Assembly: GCA_963965975.1 (NCBI GenBank)
Contig: OZ014423.1
Coordinates: 1,240,001-1,304,000 of the forward strand
Length of the DNA stretch: 64,000 bases
From: Xestospongia bergquistia
Lineage: Eukaryota; Porifera; Demospongiae; Haplosclerida; Petrosiidae
Direction: 5' to 3'
In this document: positions 23,901-42,867 of the stretch, one piece after another
Layout of the letters: each line of letters starts with the position of its first letter
Position numbering within the stretch: position 1 is the first letter of the stretch
Translations under genes and position numbers: made by a program
The notes under the pieces: generated by a model
Told to the model about the DNA's origin: nothing
The model's database searches: none
The model's input: only the letters and a program-made list of their open reading frames with translations

Positions 23901-26116
23901 ATAGAACTGATGACACAGACATCTGCAGAGCAAATATATTGAGCTTTAATTTTGATATTTCAACTGAGAAGAAAATGTACATCTCACTTTCTGATGCTGA
24001 TATGAAACATCTTCACAGCAAGTTTAACCTTGATATTGGAAGTAGATGTGTCATAGATGTTGAATTTGAGGTTAAGCATGGCTTTTTTAACACATTGCAT
24101 AAAGCTATTGTAAATCTACCCCACTATATGATTAGCAAGCTCATGCCAAGGCCCGAGGATTTTCAGGCTATTGCTGAATGTCATATAAGTAATGATTGTA
24201 AACACTCATGCTTAAAAGTGAACAAAGGTTGCCAGTTAGCAGCACTTTCAGCAGTTGTTTCATCTTCTTGTAAAGTTCCTATTTTAATATCTGGTCCATT
24301 TGGCTGTGGAAAAACACGCATTTTGGCTCGAGCAGCTTATGAGTTTGTAGAAAATGGGCTAAAAAGTCAAAAAGTCACACGTATTCTAATATGTGCCCAT
24401 CACCCTGCATCTACACAAACCTACATTACTGACTACTTTAGTAATGTTTGTGCCAGTGATAAGAATTGGAGAAAGTATGTGAAGATAGTGAGAATCACAA
24501 GAGGAGTATTCGAAAGACGTTCACATTACAATGATTATTTTCGTAATCTTTCTACATTTCGTAGAGAAATCCATCAAGGAGAATACCTTAACGAAAAGTG
24601 CCTAATCATTGTGACAACCTATATGACATCAATGCAGTTGTATTACATTTTCAAAAAGCATGGAGGGTTTTTTACACACATTTTATTAGATGAAGCAGCC
24701 CAAGTGAGAGAGCCTGAAGCAGTAGCACCACTTTGCCTAGCTGTTCGTGAGTCAAAAGTTATTGTTGCTGGCGACAGCAAACAGGTATGAACTATTATGC
24801 TATGCTCTGGTTTATTATTATTTTGATTTTAGGTTGGTCCTGCCCTTGTGGTACTTGGAATGCAAGCTCATGAAAATGGTTTAGCAATTTCACTGTTAGA
24901 ACGATTGGAGAATCATTACAAAAGCATTGGTGGTTCTGCATTACCTTATTGTACTGTAGTTGTTGACAACTATCGCTCCAATGAATCAATTACCCATTTT
25001 CTTTCTACTGTTTTTTATGACCAAAGGATAAATACAGAAACTTTTGTAGATGTACATCCAAGAGCTTCATTTCCATTTATATTCTACTGCTGTGATATTG
25101 ATCGTGCAGTTAGAGCACCTCAAGAGTCTGCATTTGAAATAGAAGCTGATGCAGTATTAAACCAATTAGATTATTACTTTGACAAAAACAGACGTCCTAG
25201 AAAATGGAGCTCTTGTCAGTTAAGTGTTATCACTCCCACAAGAAATCAGGTATTTGTAAAAGCTTTATCTTAAAATTGTGGTCTATATCTACCAATTCAG
25301 GTTAATCTCATATGGCAAAAGCTTCAGGGAGCCTGGAAAAATGTACGGGTGCTTCCAACCTATGTAATACAAGGTATGTCAAGTTATAATTACTACTTTT
25401 CAAGTGCACTATTACATGGTGCTATTTTATAGGACATGAGTTTAGAGCTGTATTTCTCAGTACTTGTGAACCTCTTGAACAAGATGGAAGAAGTAAAGAC
25501 CCCTTAAAGAGTCTCTGTAATCCATATGTCTTTAACACTGCTATAAGCCGAGCAAAATCACTTGTAGTAGCAATAGGAAACCCATTTATGCTTCTAAAAA
25601 TTGAAGAAATCATGGGTTCACGACGACATTGCTGGAAAGAGTACTTAAGAATGTGTCTTAAAAGGGGTACAGTCTTCTTTTCTAGAAATTGTAGTGCTTT
25701 CTTGAGAAAAAAAGTGATTGGTCACCTTCACAATGCCGTAGAAATGCAAGCTCAGGAGAGTAGTCCTTTCTTGAATGAGTACCAATCAAGTCTACCACAT
25801 CATTTAAAACGACTTCAAGAACAACAATCACAAAAATTGTTACCAGCTCCAAAAACTTCAAAGAGCATCACCACTACCACACAAAAAATGTCTTATGCAG
25901 AAGTACTAAGATCTGGTCCAAAAGGTTTGTTCTTTATTCATTAGTGATATATAATATACAATTTAAAATTTTTTAATAGATTCATTAACACATCAAGTTA
26001 AACAAATCAATCAAAAGACAGATGATGAATTATCTGCAATGGTAACTTTATCTGATGACTCTGATAATGAAGAAAATGAAAGAGCCGAATACCTTAAAAA
26101 CATTGGGTATTTGTAA
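20979..26116 (+). CDS. Gene D: Death domain / CGC-module / CCCH zinc finger / SF1 helicase
   Basis: This is the only plus-strand paralogue. Exon 1 (20979-20994, MEKRR) joins a Death domain exon (21042-21376, with DWYHFGTCMN). An apparent stop at the end of that frame is avoided by a donor inside AATAA|GTTAGA. The Cys module (about 21620-22535) starts LCGCQECTIDDF. The zinc region (about 22980-23275) has WVCQAC and the finger CNGTWCKGEKCTFAH (C-x4-C-x4-C-x3-H). The helicase runs 23460-25700 with GPFGCGKTR, LLDEAAQ, GDSKQ and NTAISRAKSLVVAIGNP. The position occupied by NYRCHP in the paralogues reads NYRSNE. The tail contains a SYAEVL motif. The stop at 26114-26116 is the first one after the tail exon; a further small exon cannot be excluded. 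Confidence 0.85.
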
Positions 26117-26614
26117 ATTTTTGCTTGAAATATTTTGTCATATCACTGTATGATTTTTTTATTTCTTTAAGCTTATTATATTGAATTATACCATGATTAA
26201 AGGTACGTTGTCTACTATTTCAAAAACAGTTTACAATAAACTAAAGCTTCAAATTCAGACAATGGCTATGCTTCTCAATGAAGATTGACTGCTCTATCAG
26301 TGAATAGTATACATCCAGTCTGTACTACACCCACTTAATTAAAGTGAGGGCATGTAAGTTATTGCTATTTGAATTATTCACACTTATCATATATGGAATC
26401 TCTAACTAGGGAGGTTGTGCTCTCGAAACAGCATAAGCAGCTGATAGCTATATATCTTGTGCAGGAAGAAGAAAAGTAAGAACAACTTCGCCCCTTTCAA
26501 TTGCTAGCAATGTTAAAATAAAAGCACATACTTCAATGTAACATCCAGTGTCTTAGCTCGTTTCTCCTGTATTGTTAAAATTTCATTTGCTTTTTTCTTC
26601 CTATATTTCTAATC
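26117..26614. other. 3' flank of gene D containing an A/B-type promoter-like block
   Basis: The segment 26318-26398 (TACTACACCCA.., GTAAGTTATTG.., TCATATATGG) resembles the upstream blocks of genes A and B in the same orientation, with one mismatch in the CArG-like decamer (26387-26396). No matching first exon is clear beside it. The rest shows no gene. Confidence 0.4.
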
Positions 26615-26634
26615 CACTGTCAAATTTGACAGTG
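26615..26634. repeat. Perfect 20-base palindrome
   Basis: CACTGTCAAATTTGACAGTG equals its own reverse complement. It lies in the D-E intergenic region just before the decayed copy of the gene E 5' end. Confidence 0.85.
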
Positions 26635-26689
26635 TAAATCTCTGTATAGACATTTATAACATTTGTGGAGTGCATAGCAACAAATAGAA

Positions 26690-27050
26690 TATATACCTTC
26701 ATCTTTAGATTCGCCATCTTTCAGCAATAGAATTCTGTCAATGATCGTAAGGTATGCAGAAAATACAACTTTATGTACAAACAACATATTCCTAATATGG
26801 TCAGAAGACATTTATGATTGCAGTTTGTTTGACCATCCACAATAACAGTACATATGATTAATGTAATTGTTACCACAAACAATTATATTAAAAGTCTATG
26901 CTCACACATGCTATGATAATAATAGACGCATAATTGTGAAAATAACTTCCAAAATTAATAATAATCCATTTATATATTAGTGTAGCAGTGCTGGTACAAA
27001 TGATCCACCTATTTAAAAAAGATATCACATAATGACTAAAACTGGTATGC
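26690..27050 (-). pseudogene. Decayed duplicate of the gene E first exon and promoter
   Basis: This stretch matches 33430-33830, the first exon and upstream flank of gene E, almost throughout, with scattered substitutions and small indels. The exon-1 equivalent has lost one base after ATGGC, which shifts the frame of MAESKDE. No downstream Death exon follows. It is the 5' remnant of a gene that once lay in tandem with gene E. Confidence 0.8.
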
Positions 27051-27204
27051 ATACATTTACAATCTCAATTCAATAAACTATATATAGTGAGTCTATTATT
27101 TTATTGAAATTGAAAACTATCTTACACATGACTATTACACAACAAAATGGATTTACTATTCTGGATAATTTAGCTTAACAAGTCTCAACTGATGACTTTC
27201 TTGG

Positions 27205-33458
<6,254 letters not shown>

Positions 33459-33862
33459 CTTTCAGCAATAGAATTCTGTCGATGACCACAAGGTATGCCG
33501 AAAATACAACTTTATGTACAAACAACACACTCCCTAATATGGTCAGAAGACATTTGCGAACTGCTATGATTGCAGTTTGTTTGAACACCCACAATAACAG
33601 TACACTGATGACATATCATTAATGTAACTGTTACCACAAACAATCAATTATATTAAAAGTCTATGCTCACACATACTATGATAACAATATAGATATAATT
33701 GCAAAAATAACTTCCAAAACTAATAATAATCCATTTAGTAATTAGTGTAGCTGTGCTGGCACAAATTAATACAATCAAAAGATTCACCTTTTTAAAAAAG
33801 ATATCACAAAATGAAATACCAAAATCTTTAATAACAAAAAAGATAATTCATTAGTTAATTAA
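33459..33862. promoter_or_regulatory. 5' flank of gene E and 3' flank of the DOCK gene
   Basis: The first 370 or so bases are the gene E promoter region that is duplicated at 26690-27050. The last bases are the 3' flank of the DOCK gene. No separate gene is seen. Confidence 0.6.
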
Positions 33863-35646
33863 CTAAGTATTGGAATCATTAGTAGAGGCACCATTCTTTA
33901 ATAACTGCAGTGAATGTTGCTATAAAAAAAGAAAACCAAATTATCATGTATCAATAAAGTTTCCATGTACATATGTTATTATATATATCAACATTATAGT
34001 ACTAAGTTAAGAGATAATGAAAAGTAACTTTAAAATGTGCACATTACACTGTATGTTGCTTGATATTTAGTTGATGTTTCATGTATAGGTATATTAATGT
34101 ATGAGTACCTTATGCATCTTTCTAGGTACAGGAGGTGGAGTTGGTGTCTTTTTCTCTTGATTTTTAACACTAAGAAAACCATCAGGATCTTCCTTCTAAA
34201 AAAGTAAACAAAACAAATAAACAACTACTAATCAAACAGTACTACATTATCATTGGTATTATATCATAATTTGTTGTGCTGGTTGAACAGACCTGATGAC
34301 TAGGAGAGACAGCAGGTGAGTTAGTTTCTGCTCTATCTAGTGATTCCTTTGATCCATGCAATTGAATGGACTTTGATTTTCCCATGCCTAAACCTCTTAC
34401 TGATGCTACTCTTGGAGGAGGGCGGGGTCCATCATCAATGACTTCTCCACTGCTAGTAAAACTGGTTGGACGAGATTGATTAGGAGAGCCAGATGGTGTT
34501 CGTGAGTTTGCTTTCCTTAAAGGCACAGCAGGAGGTGTCTCGGTATTCTAAGGAGAGAGAGAGAGAGAGAGAACGACACCAATGTGAGTTCAAGCATATT
34601 AATAATTTACCTGTACTTGGTTTAGTTGTGAAGGAGGAGGAGTACCATGATGTCCAGACACACCAGAAGATGTTCCTGGCTGTGTGATACTACCTCTACG
34701 CTGTTTAGTGGGTAATTTGGGTGGAGCTGGTTCATCATAATCCTGAGTCTAAGAGAAAAGAGATAGATGTACATTGAACCAGAACTCTCTGATCCATCCC
34801 ATGTAGGAACCTTGTAAGTCATGTGATCATGTAAACAATTAATAAATCACTCTTTGAAACCAAAAGTAAAAAAATAAACAAACCAAAAAATAATTGGATA
34901 AATTGCATGCAAATTAGTGGCAGTCAACAAAACTATGAATATAATTATAAAAGTCAGAGCACATGCTGGACACATGCATCAGATGATGTCACAGAGAGTC
35001 ATCATTCCCCTCATGCTCAACAATCTATAGTGACCATATTATAACACTATATATCAGTACATATACACACACACTCACTGAAGATGAAGGATCAACTTTT
35101 CGTAATGATGGAGGACTAGAATTAAGCACTCCACCTTCAGTATGTGATCTGTTACGATGTTCTGGAACGGGGGGAGGAGCCTGCTCAGACAAGCTGAGAG
35201 AGAGAGAGAGAGAAAGTTGGAAAAAATAAAAGGAATGCATTAGGTATTCTTTCTTTCATGTCAATACAGCACTATAATTGAGTTAAATATAAGAAAACTG
35301 TGAAGTGTTCCATATATTAACTTTAGTCCACTTACTGTCTTTCTATTATAGGTGTAGTCCCTGGTGCTGTTGATACTGTCTGAGATCTTTCGTAATTTCC
35401 AGATGATGGACGCCCTCTTAACTCTTTTCTGCGAGAAGATGATAGTCGTCTTTTTCTCATCTGATTTTCAGGAGAGTCCACAGCCAGGAAAGTGGTAGGA
35501 TCATAAGCTGCATCATCTTGACGTAGATCACCATATTTGGACAGGTACTCTTTTAAAAGTTCTTCCATTCTTTCATGAAGTTTTCTCATAGTGTCTGGAC
35601 AGACTTCAGCATGCAATGCCACACCATCAGTAAGAGTTCTTCCCTG

Positions 35647-35691
<45 letters not shown>

Positions 35692-38600
35692 TATAGAGCT
35701 GTCTTTACTCCAGTATTCAGATGTATAGTAACTTACCAGTTCTTCCATAAGATTTCTCAATCTAGGTATGTCTGCTTTGCATTCTGGATGTTCACTGAGA
35801 AACTCATAAGTGAAGAAAGACTAAGAGAAAAAGATATTAGTAACACACTCTATCCCTTTTCCTCCCAAGTATTCTACAGTCTCTATAATGCAGGTACTTA
35901 CATCAAAGTTAGCCACACCCCCACTGACAGCAGCGTCTAATGTTCCATTGAGTTTCATTGTGAGTGGACTGGTGTTCTGTCGATCTGATCGATATCGATT
36001 GATAAGTGTTTTCAGTTGAGATATGTTGTCCAAAATTAACTCAGCTCCATTTTGTACAGGATTAAGAACAGTCTGAAAGAGAGACAAAAGCACATAGGCA
36101 TACAGAGACAAAAAAATGGATTGGGGTGCACAGAAATACACAAAAATGAACAAAAAGTGTACAAACATTCACAATATTCAAAGGTCAGAAGTACATTTAT
36201 CATAATCTCACCACTTCTGTATCTGTGATTGGAAACCATCTTAAGATACCTGGAAACTGATACTCTGTAGTGTACACAGTACGTTCAATATGGAGGGTCT
36301 ACAAAGGAACATATTATAATGTATAAAATATGAGTTTGTGTTACTTTAAATTCATTAGATTTGTCTTTTTTCCCAACATGAAATGGTCTCTTCAACACAA
36401 ACTGTTTGACATTATTAGTATGGTAAAATCTACAGTAAATAAGGACATCAATAACATTGATTTAATTGACTTAATTATATTGATATGTCTGTAAGTTCAG
36501 ATATAATATACCTTGATATCTCTTCTTTAACTTGCTTTCCTTCGAATCTCTTTAATATAGAAGGTTCGGGTAGTGGCTCAACAGAACAACATTGAATATC
36601 TAAAAGATAAAGTACACCATCAAAAGATGAGGATAAGAATGGAAATTCCTACATTGTTCATCAGATTCCAATATATCAAGTCCTGGAGGTTCGAGAGAAG
36701 TTAGAAACTGGAGAGAGAAAGAGAGTCATAGTGATTTAGTAAATTATCTGTTACTTTAGCAATTGGATAGGTTGAAGAAATACGTGAGTTGAAGTCAGCA
36801 AGCTTTTCAAACTCCATACCTCTGTATATAAACACTTTGTTCTGCATATATAAGTGATGATAATCACATGACATAACATAATTTCAATACTTTAATAAAG
36901 GATGGAAATCCACCATAGAAACCAACTCTGAAAAATATTGGTTCTGCTCGTACTTCATGTAAAATACTAGAATAGAATCTTGAAATGGTTTTCTACACAA
37001 GAAAATAATATCACAACAAGTACATGTATAATGTGATATCTTACATGTATTTCACTGAGTTTCTCATAGTCAAAAGTGACAGAGTCCAACTGACTGGCAA
37101 TCTCCTTACAATGTTGAATACCACTCTCCCATAGCTGATAATGACACACAACAACGAAAGGAGTTACCACTATACAACTAATACTTACCTTGCCCTTATC
37201 AAAGTAACTGATAATGTCATCATAAAGTGCCATTTTTCTTTCTGCTGCTGATTGCCTAGGATAAGGACCTTCTGGTTTCAACATGGTAGGACTCCACTGG
37301 AGAGGGAGGACATGTATATTGTGGTAATGGTAGGGTTTTAACTTTACCTGTAGGAGTTCAGCATGTAGTAAGAGAGTGAATGCAGCTTCCACCCAATTAT
37401 TGCTGGCTTTATGGAGTTCAGCTAAACGATATATGTAGCGTAGATAGATCTCCTCACGACCAATTGATTTGTAGAAATTCTATAGCAATAAAACATTGAG
37501 TATTACATCATACAATACCCTACAATATTGACATTAACGTAATGTATCGTCACTAATGTGTGACATAAGAGTACTATAGTATATATACTGACCAGAAGAT
37601 TGTATACAACATGCATATGAAGATCACGATACTCATCACCTCTATGGACCTCTCTGTGGAAGTAATATATGTATATAATGTAAGTATTATTGTCTTTAGA
37701 CAATACCAGTATTAGTAATATAATAATACACAAGAATATGTAAGTTTGTTAAATATAAAAGACAATACCAAACTATACCAGTGTTAGCATTAACACAACA
37801 CATATAAATACAAGTCTGTTATATATATAATATATATATTTATTACCTGTAATCCAATAGTCTCTTCAGCAGCTCAGCCAAAGACTCGATAAACTTGGTT
37901 CCTCCTCCCTCGGCCATAGGATGTCCCTTACATTTATCAGCTAACCTAAACAATGTATCATCAAGAGATTAATTAAAATATGACAGCTGACAATGGAACT
38001 TACATTTGTTGTAATGTCTTACGATATGCTGGATCACCCATACCACCACTAACATACAAATCTAGTTTATCAATCATTTCAATCTCCATCTAAAGATAAT
38101 AATTAATAGAGAGAATTATATATACAGCTAACAATTATGGCTATCTCATTTAGTAGTGTATTTGAATGTGTGTGTGGAGAGAGAGAGAGAGAGAGAGAGA
38201 GAATCTAACTCACTCTGTGGAAATTTTTATTATATTTCCATTCATATTCCATCATGTCAAAGAAAGCAGGAATGGTAGATCTTCTTAATCCTGTAATGAA
38301 GAGAGACAGTGACATACATCATATCACATTACATTACCTGTGTGATGTAACAAACTAATCTTCAAGAAAGGTCCAACCATTCCTGGCACAAATCTAGCTT
38401 GAAAATTACCTAACAGATTATGATCCTAACAGTTCAGGACAGGAAGCAACAGGACACTTACCTAAAGCCTTCCATCTTTCCAACATGCGTGTGTTCATAG
38501 TAACTCTCATATCCCCATAAAGATCAAGAATACGGTTTCTCTTCAATTCTGACATTCCTTCCAATTGCAATGGACTTTGACAACAAAAGTCAACACACAA

Positions 38601-41600
38601 TAGAAAATATCTTTCCCAGAGCTAAGAAAGAAAGAAAACAGTGCATAATGAGAATAGTACAATAGTCAAATTATACATTTGAGTTAAAGTATATTGAGGT
38701 AGTCCCATCTGTGTCACCAAGATATTCTTCAGCTAATATCTTAGCTATCTCACTGATAGAGCCCAGCATGACACTGTAAAGATATAGAAGGAGATGCATA
38801 ATATGCAACTACTCACCTGTTGTGAAGAAATCTTAACAGTGACCATTCTGGAGGATGAAGTTGAGTTAGCTTAATAACCTCAGAGTAAGTATAAAAAGAT
38901 GTGAGGACAAACTCCTACAGAGAAAGAGAGAGAGAGAGAGAGAGGGAAGGACAGAGGAATTAACACAATATATAGCTCAAGAGCTTACCTCCAAATCTTC
39001 TTTGATTTCAAATGTTGATCTCAGCCAGCGGTAATGTTCAGGTGTCATTAACTCAAATAATCCCATTATATTAGACACACATAATCCAAGTTGAGGATGT
39101 TGTCTGTCTTTAACATTAGATAGATCACTGAAACACTCCAACAATGGAGTCAACATCTCTTTGACTAAAACACGTACGCCATCGTCTCGCTGTACCTAAA
39201 AGAGAGTACATAACACCAACAAATAACTGAAGATATTACTGTAGGAAGACCATGGAGATGTGTAAGTATACTGCCCATTATTTCTAGTGATTTCTCCAGG
39301 GAGTCATCACGTAAGATAGCTTCATCTCTCTGACTAATATGGAACCGTATATGACGTAGGATAGTGGGTAGCACTATAGCTCGAGACTCTAGATCGGAGA
39401 TAAGTGTTGATAAGAGAAAGATGATCATTGATACCTTTAGTTGTGAAGAGTTCAGAGGACACAATAGATGCTAGGAAGACACTTTTGTAAACTCGTAACT
39501 TAGTCTCTTTAATAGACATCAAAAACTCAGCGACAATTTTTCTACAAGAAAGAGGAGACAGTACTAGTTCTATTTGATGAGGAACACTTACGCAAGTGAC
39601 TTCACAGTAATGGAGGTCAGAAGAAGATTAAAGATCTGAGGAAAGAACTGCATGGCTTGTGCTTGCTACATAGAAGACAAAAATAAGAACTAAGTATTAA
39701 TCTTTAGTTGTTGAAATTACAACTCACAGCTTTAGGGGCAACTAGTTCTCCCTCCGGACAATCTTTTGACATCATACTGCATGCTGTTCTCAATAAATCT
39801 TGAAGGTTGTGAATAAATTGTTCATTTCCTTTGCCTTGAGTTGCTCTATAACGTGAAAAAATGGTTACCCCACTATACATAGAGGGAGTGGCTTACTGAT
39901 CATAGAGATATCTTGACCTCATAATAAACTTGAAAAGAAACTCAGCTGCCTGATAAACGAAAGATGCCAAATAAAAAACTCATGGACAGAAATATTCAAT
40001 ATTTACTTTCATTGTTTTAAAAATTTTCTGTTGATCCAATTTTCTCTTGGCATTATCCATCACCATCACTTGTTCAAAGACATATTTCATCTTCTTTACA
40101 AGGAAACTACATAAAGAAGACAAAAGGATAACATTAACTGACACATCCTTTATCATACAAGTGTATAGTAGCAGCACTGAAATGTTGTTCACAATAAGTA
40201 TCTAACACAGGACGAAAATTCTCATATCTTTCAACTACTAAAAGTCCAATAATAAATACAAGTGCTTCAAAAACTGGATCTCCGTAGACCTCTCCTTTCT
40301 CTTCAATAATAGCAAACAGAGCATTGAATGTGTCCGTCAAAAACTGATAAAATAAAGTACACAATTACTATATAAGGTCATTTTATAAAGACATAATTAT
40401 GTCACTGCTAGTTAGATGTTTCTTTACCTTGACAATTTCATTGCCACTCACGCTCTGTAGATTTCTCAATATTTCAGGAAGTCTTTTCTGGTTAGAATCT
40501 GTATGCCAGTATAATAGGCCATGAAGAGAGGCTAGGAAGAGTTACGTGAGGAGATATAAGACACACAAAATTGTCACTTTTATTCTTACCATCTTGAGTC
40601 AACTTTGTGGAACAGATATGTGTGACAATACTGAATGAGTCACGAAGATGTAGGTATTCTTGTGGACAAGACAGAGACCCTGTTGCTACATCAGGTAAAG
40701 TAGCCAAACGATGTGGATGCTTTGCCAAATCTTTATACTAAAGAAGAGAAAGTATTACATTTAAAGAATGTAATAATCAGTTTAATATAACATATTATAT
40801 GTGTAATGATTAATGTACTAATCAGTTTAATATAACATATTATATGTGTAATGATTAATGTAATATTCAGTTTAATATAACATATTATATGTGTAATGTA
40901 TGACTTACACTGTAGACATAGAGTTCGTGTTGACCATCAGCAATAGTAGTTTCATCTTTCTTCATAAGGCGTAAATGAGCCATAGCAAATGGTTCTGTCT
41001 TGCCTATTTTGCTAGCTATAATTTGTGTGTGTGTGTGTGAAACAAAGGATAATTTACTGATCTGGTTAATGAGTGTAAATTGAATTTTAAATCATAAACA
41101 CTTTCAATGTCTATTGTATAAGGATAGGTGACTTACAAATGACTGTTGACTTGTGATAGAAACTAAATCGTACTCGTGTTGTTTTCATATCATCAGGATG
41201 AATTTCAATCTATGATCAAAAAATATCAATTATAGCTATATCCAGCATTATATCTATATTGATTTGAGATCAATACAAATCAATATCAAATCACATTGTC
41301 ATTAGTATTGCTTTATAATTATAGTATGAGCAATGTACCTTGATTGTCTCATTAAAAATAGGTGTGGCCAAATGATAATGGACAAGTGATGTGTACACAG
41401 AAACATTATCCTCTCCAATTCCAGGTTTGATACATTTCTAAAATTGATCATGTGACAGTCATGTGATAAGAGACTTACTGTTGTTAAAGTATTGTCATCA
41501 TCTCCAAGCATTTCTACAACAACCTCTACATTTTTGTCAGCCCTCTTGCTCCCTTTACTAAAGACCCCTTGGAGTAGGGTCAAGTAAACATCATGTCTTT

Positions 41601-42240
41601 CATCATCTGTAAAGAAAAGGCAATAAGTTTTACAACAGAACTTGTAAAGTACACTATAAAGAAAGGACAATAACATACAAGGTCTGATGATCTCTGCAAA
41701 ACTAAGTTTTTTAATGATAGCTGTAAATTTTCTGAACAGCAGTGGGTTTTCTTCTTTAACCTGTAATATATAAATATAATTAATGGCAATTAAACAAGTT
41801 TGTTTACACAGAATAATACATTGGATCAAAAACTGATAGATTACAGTAATATCGTTGATATATAATATATTATGTAATAGTACTACACTCAGAATTAATA
41901 ATAATGTGTGGTTAATGTATTATACTTACTTTTGAGAGTGGTCCTCTGAGTACTCGTACACCCACAAATACACCTGATATTAATTATAAATGTATTCTAT
42001 CATCTCCTGAGAGTTGCCTTACCTGTTCCTTTTTCTGTTTGATGATAAACACCTTGTTTTTTGATTATGTTCTCTAAAAGACGATGATACTCAGAAAATG
42101 GACATCTTGAGAGAGAGAGAGAGAGAGAAAAAAAAAAGGGAGAGAGAGAATGTCAATTATCCTTTAATGACATTACAATGCAATACAAACCAATAAAGAC
42201 AAAGCATACCACAATTATCATGTGTATACACACACACTCA

Positions 42241-42277
<37 letters not shown>

Positions 42278-42807
42278 TCACACGCACACCTACTTACAGA
42301 AAGATATCAACTTGAGGTTCTTGTTCTTCTTGCATTGGATCCTTTGTATTAAGCAACTCATGTATTGGGAAGACCCCAGCTCCATGAGGTTTTCTCAATG
42401 GAGCTGATGTTTTATGACCATCAAGTTCATTACCTAGTCAAAAAACAGAATGCATTCAAAGAAGGAAGGCCATTATGCGGTCATACCAACTCTGATGACT
42501 TGACAAGCTAAATACAAATCTTTGTTTTGTACATCAGAGCTATCCAAATCCTAAGGAGGACACATACACACACACATACATATATCATTTGATGTAGTGT
42601 CATTTATTTACAGTAAACACAGCAAAACATTGTCCAATTTTGTCTGGATTTTTGGGTAGACATTGCTGAGATAAGGAGATCATATAGCGTTCACTGAAGA
42701 AGAAAGACAGACAAAAGAAAAGTGAACAAAACAGTAAAGTCAGTATTTATATTAAAGTACAAGTTTATTCATAGATATATCTAACAATTTTCATGTGTAG
42801 CATTAGC

Positions 42808-42867
<60 letters not shown>

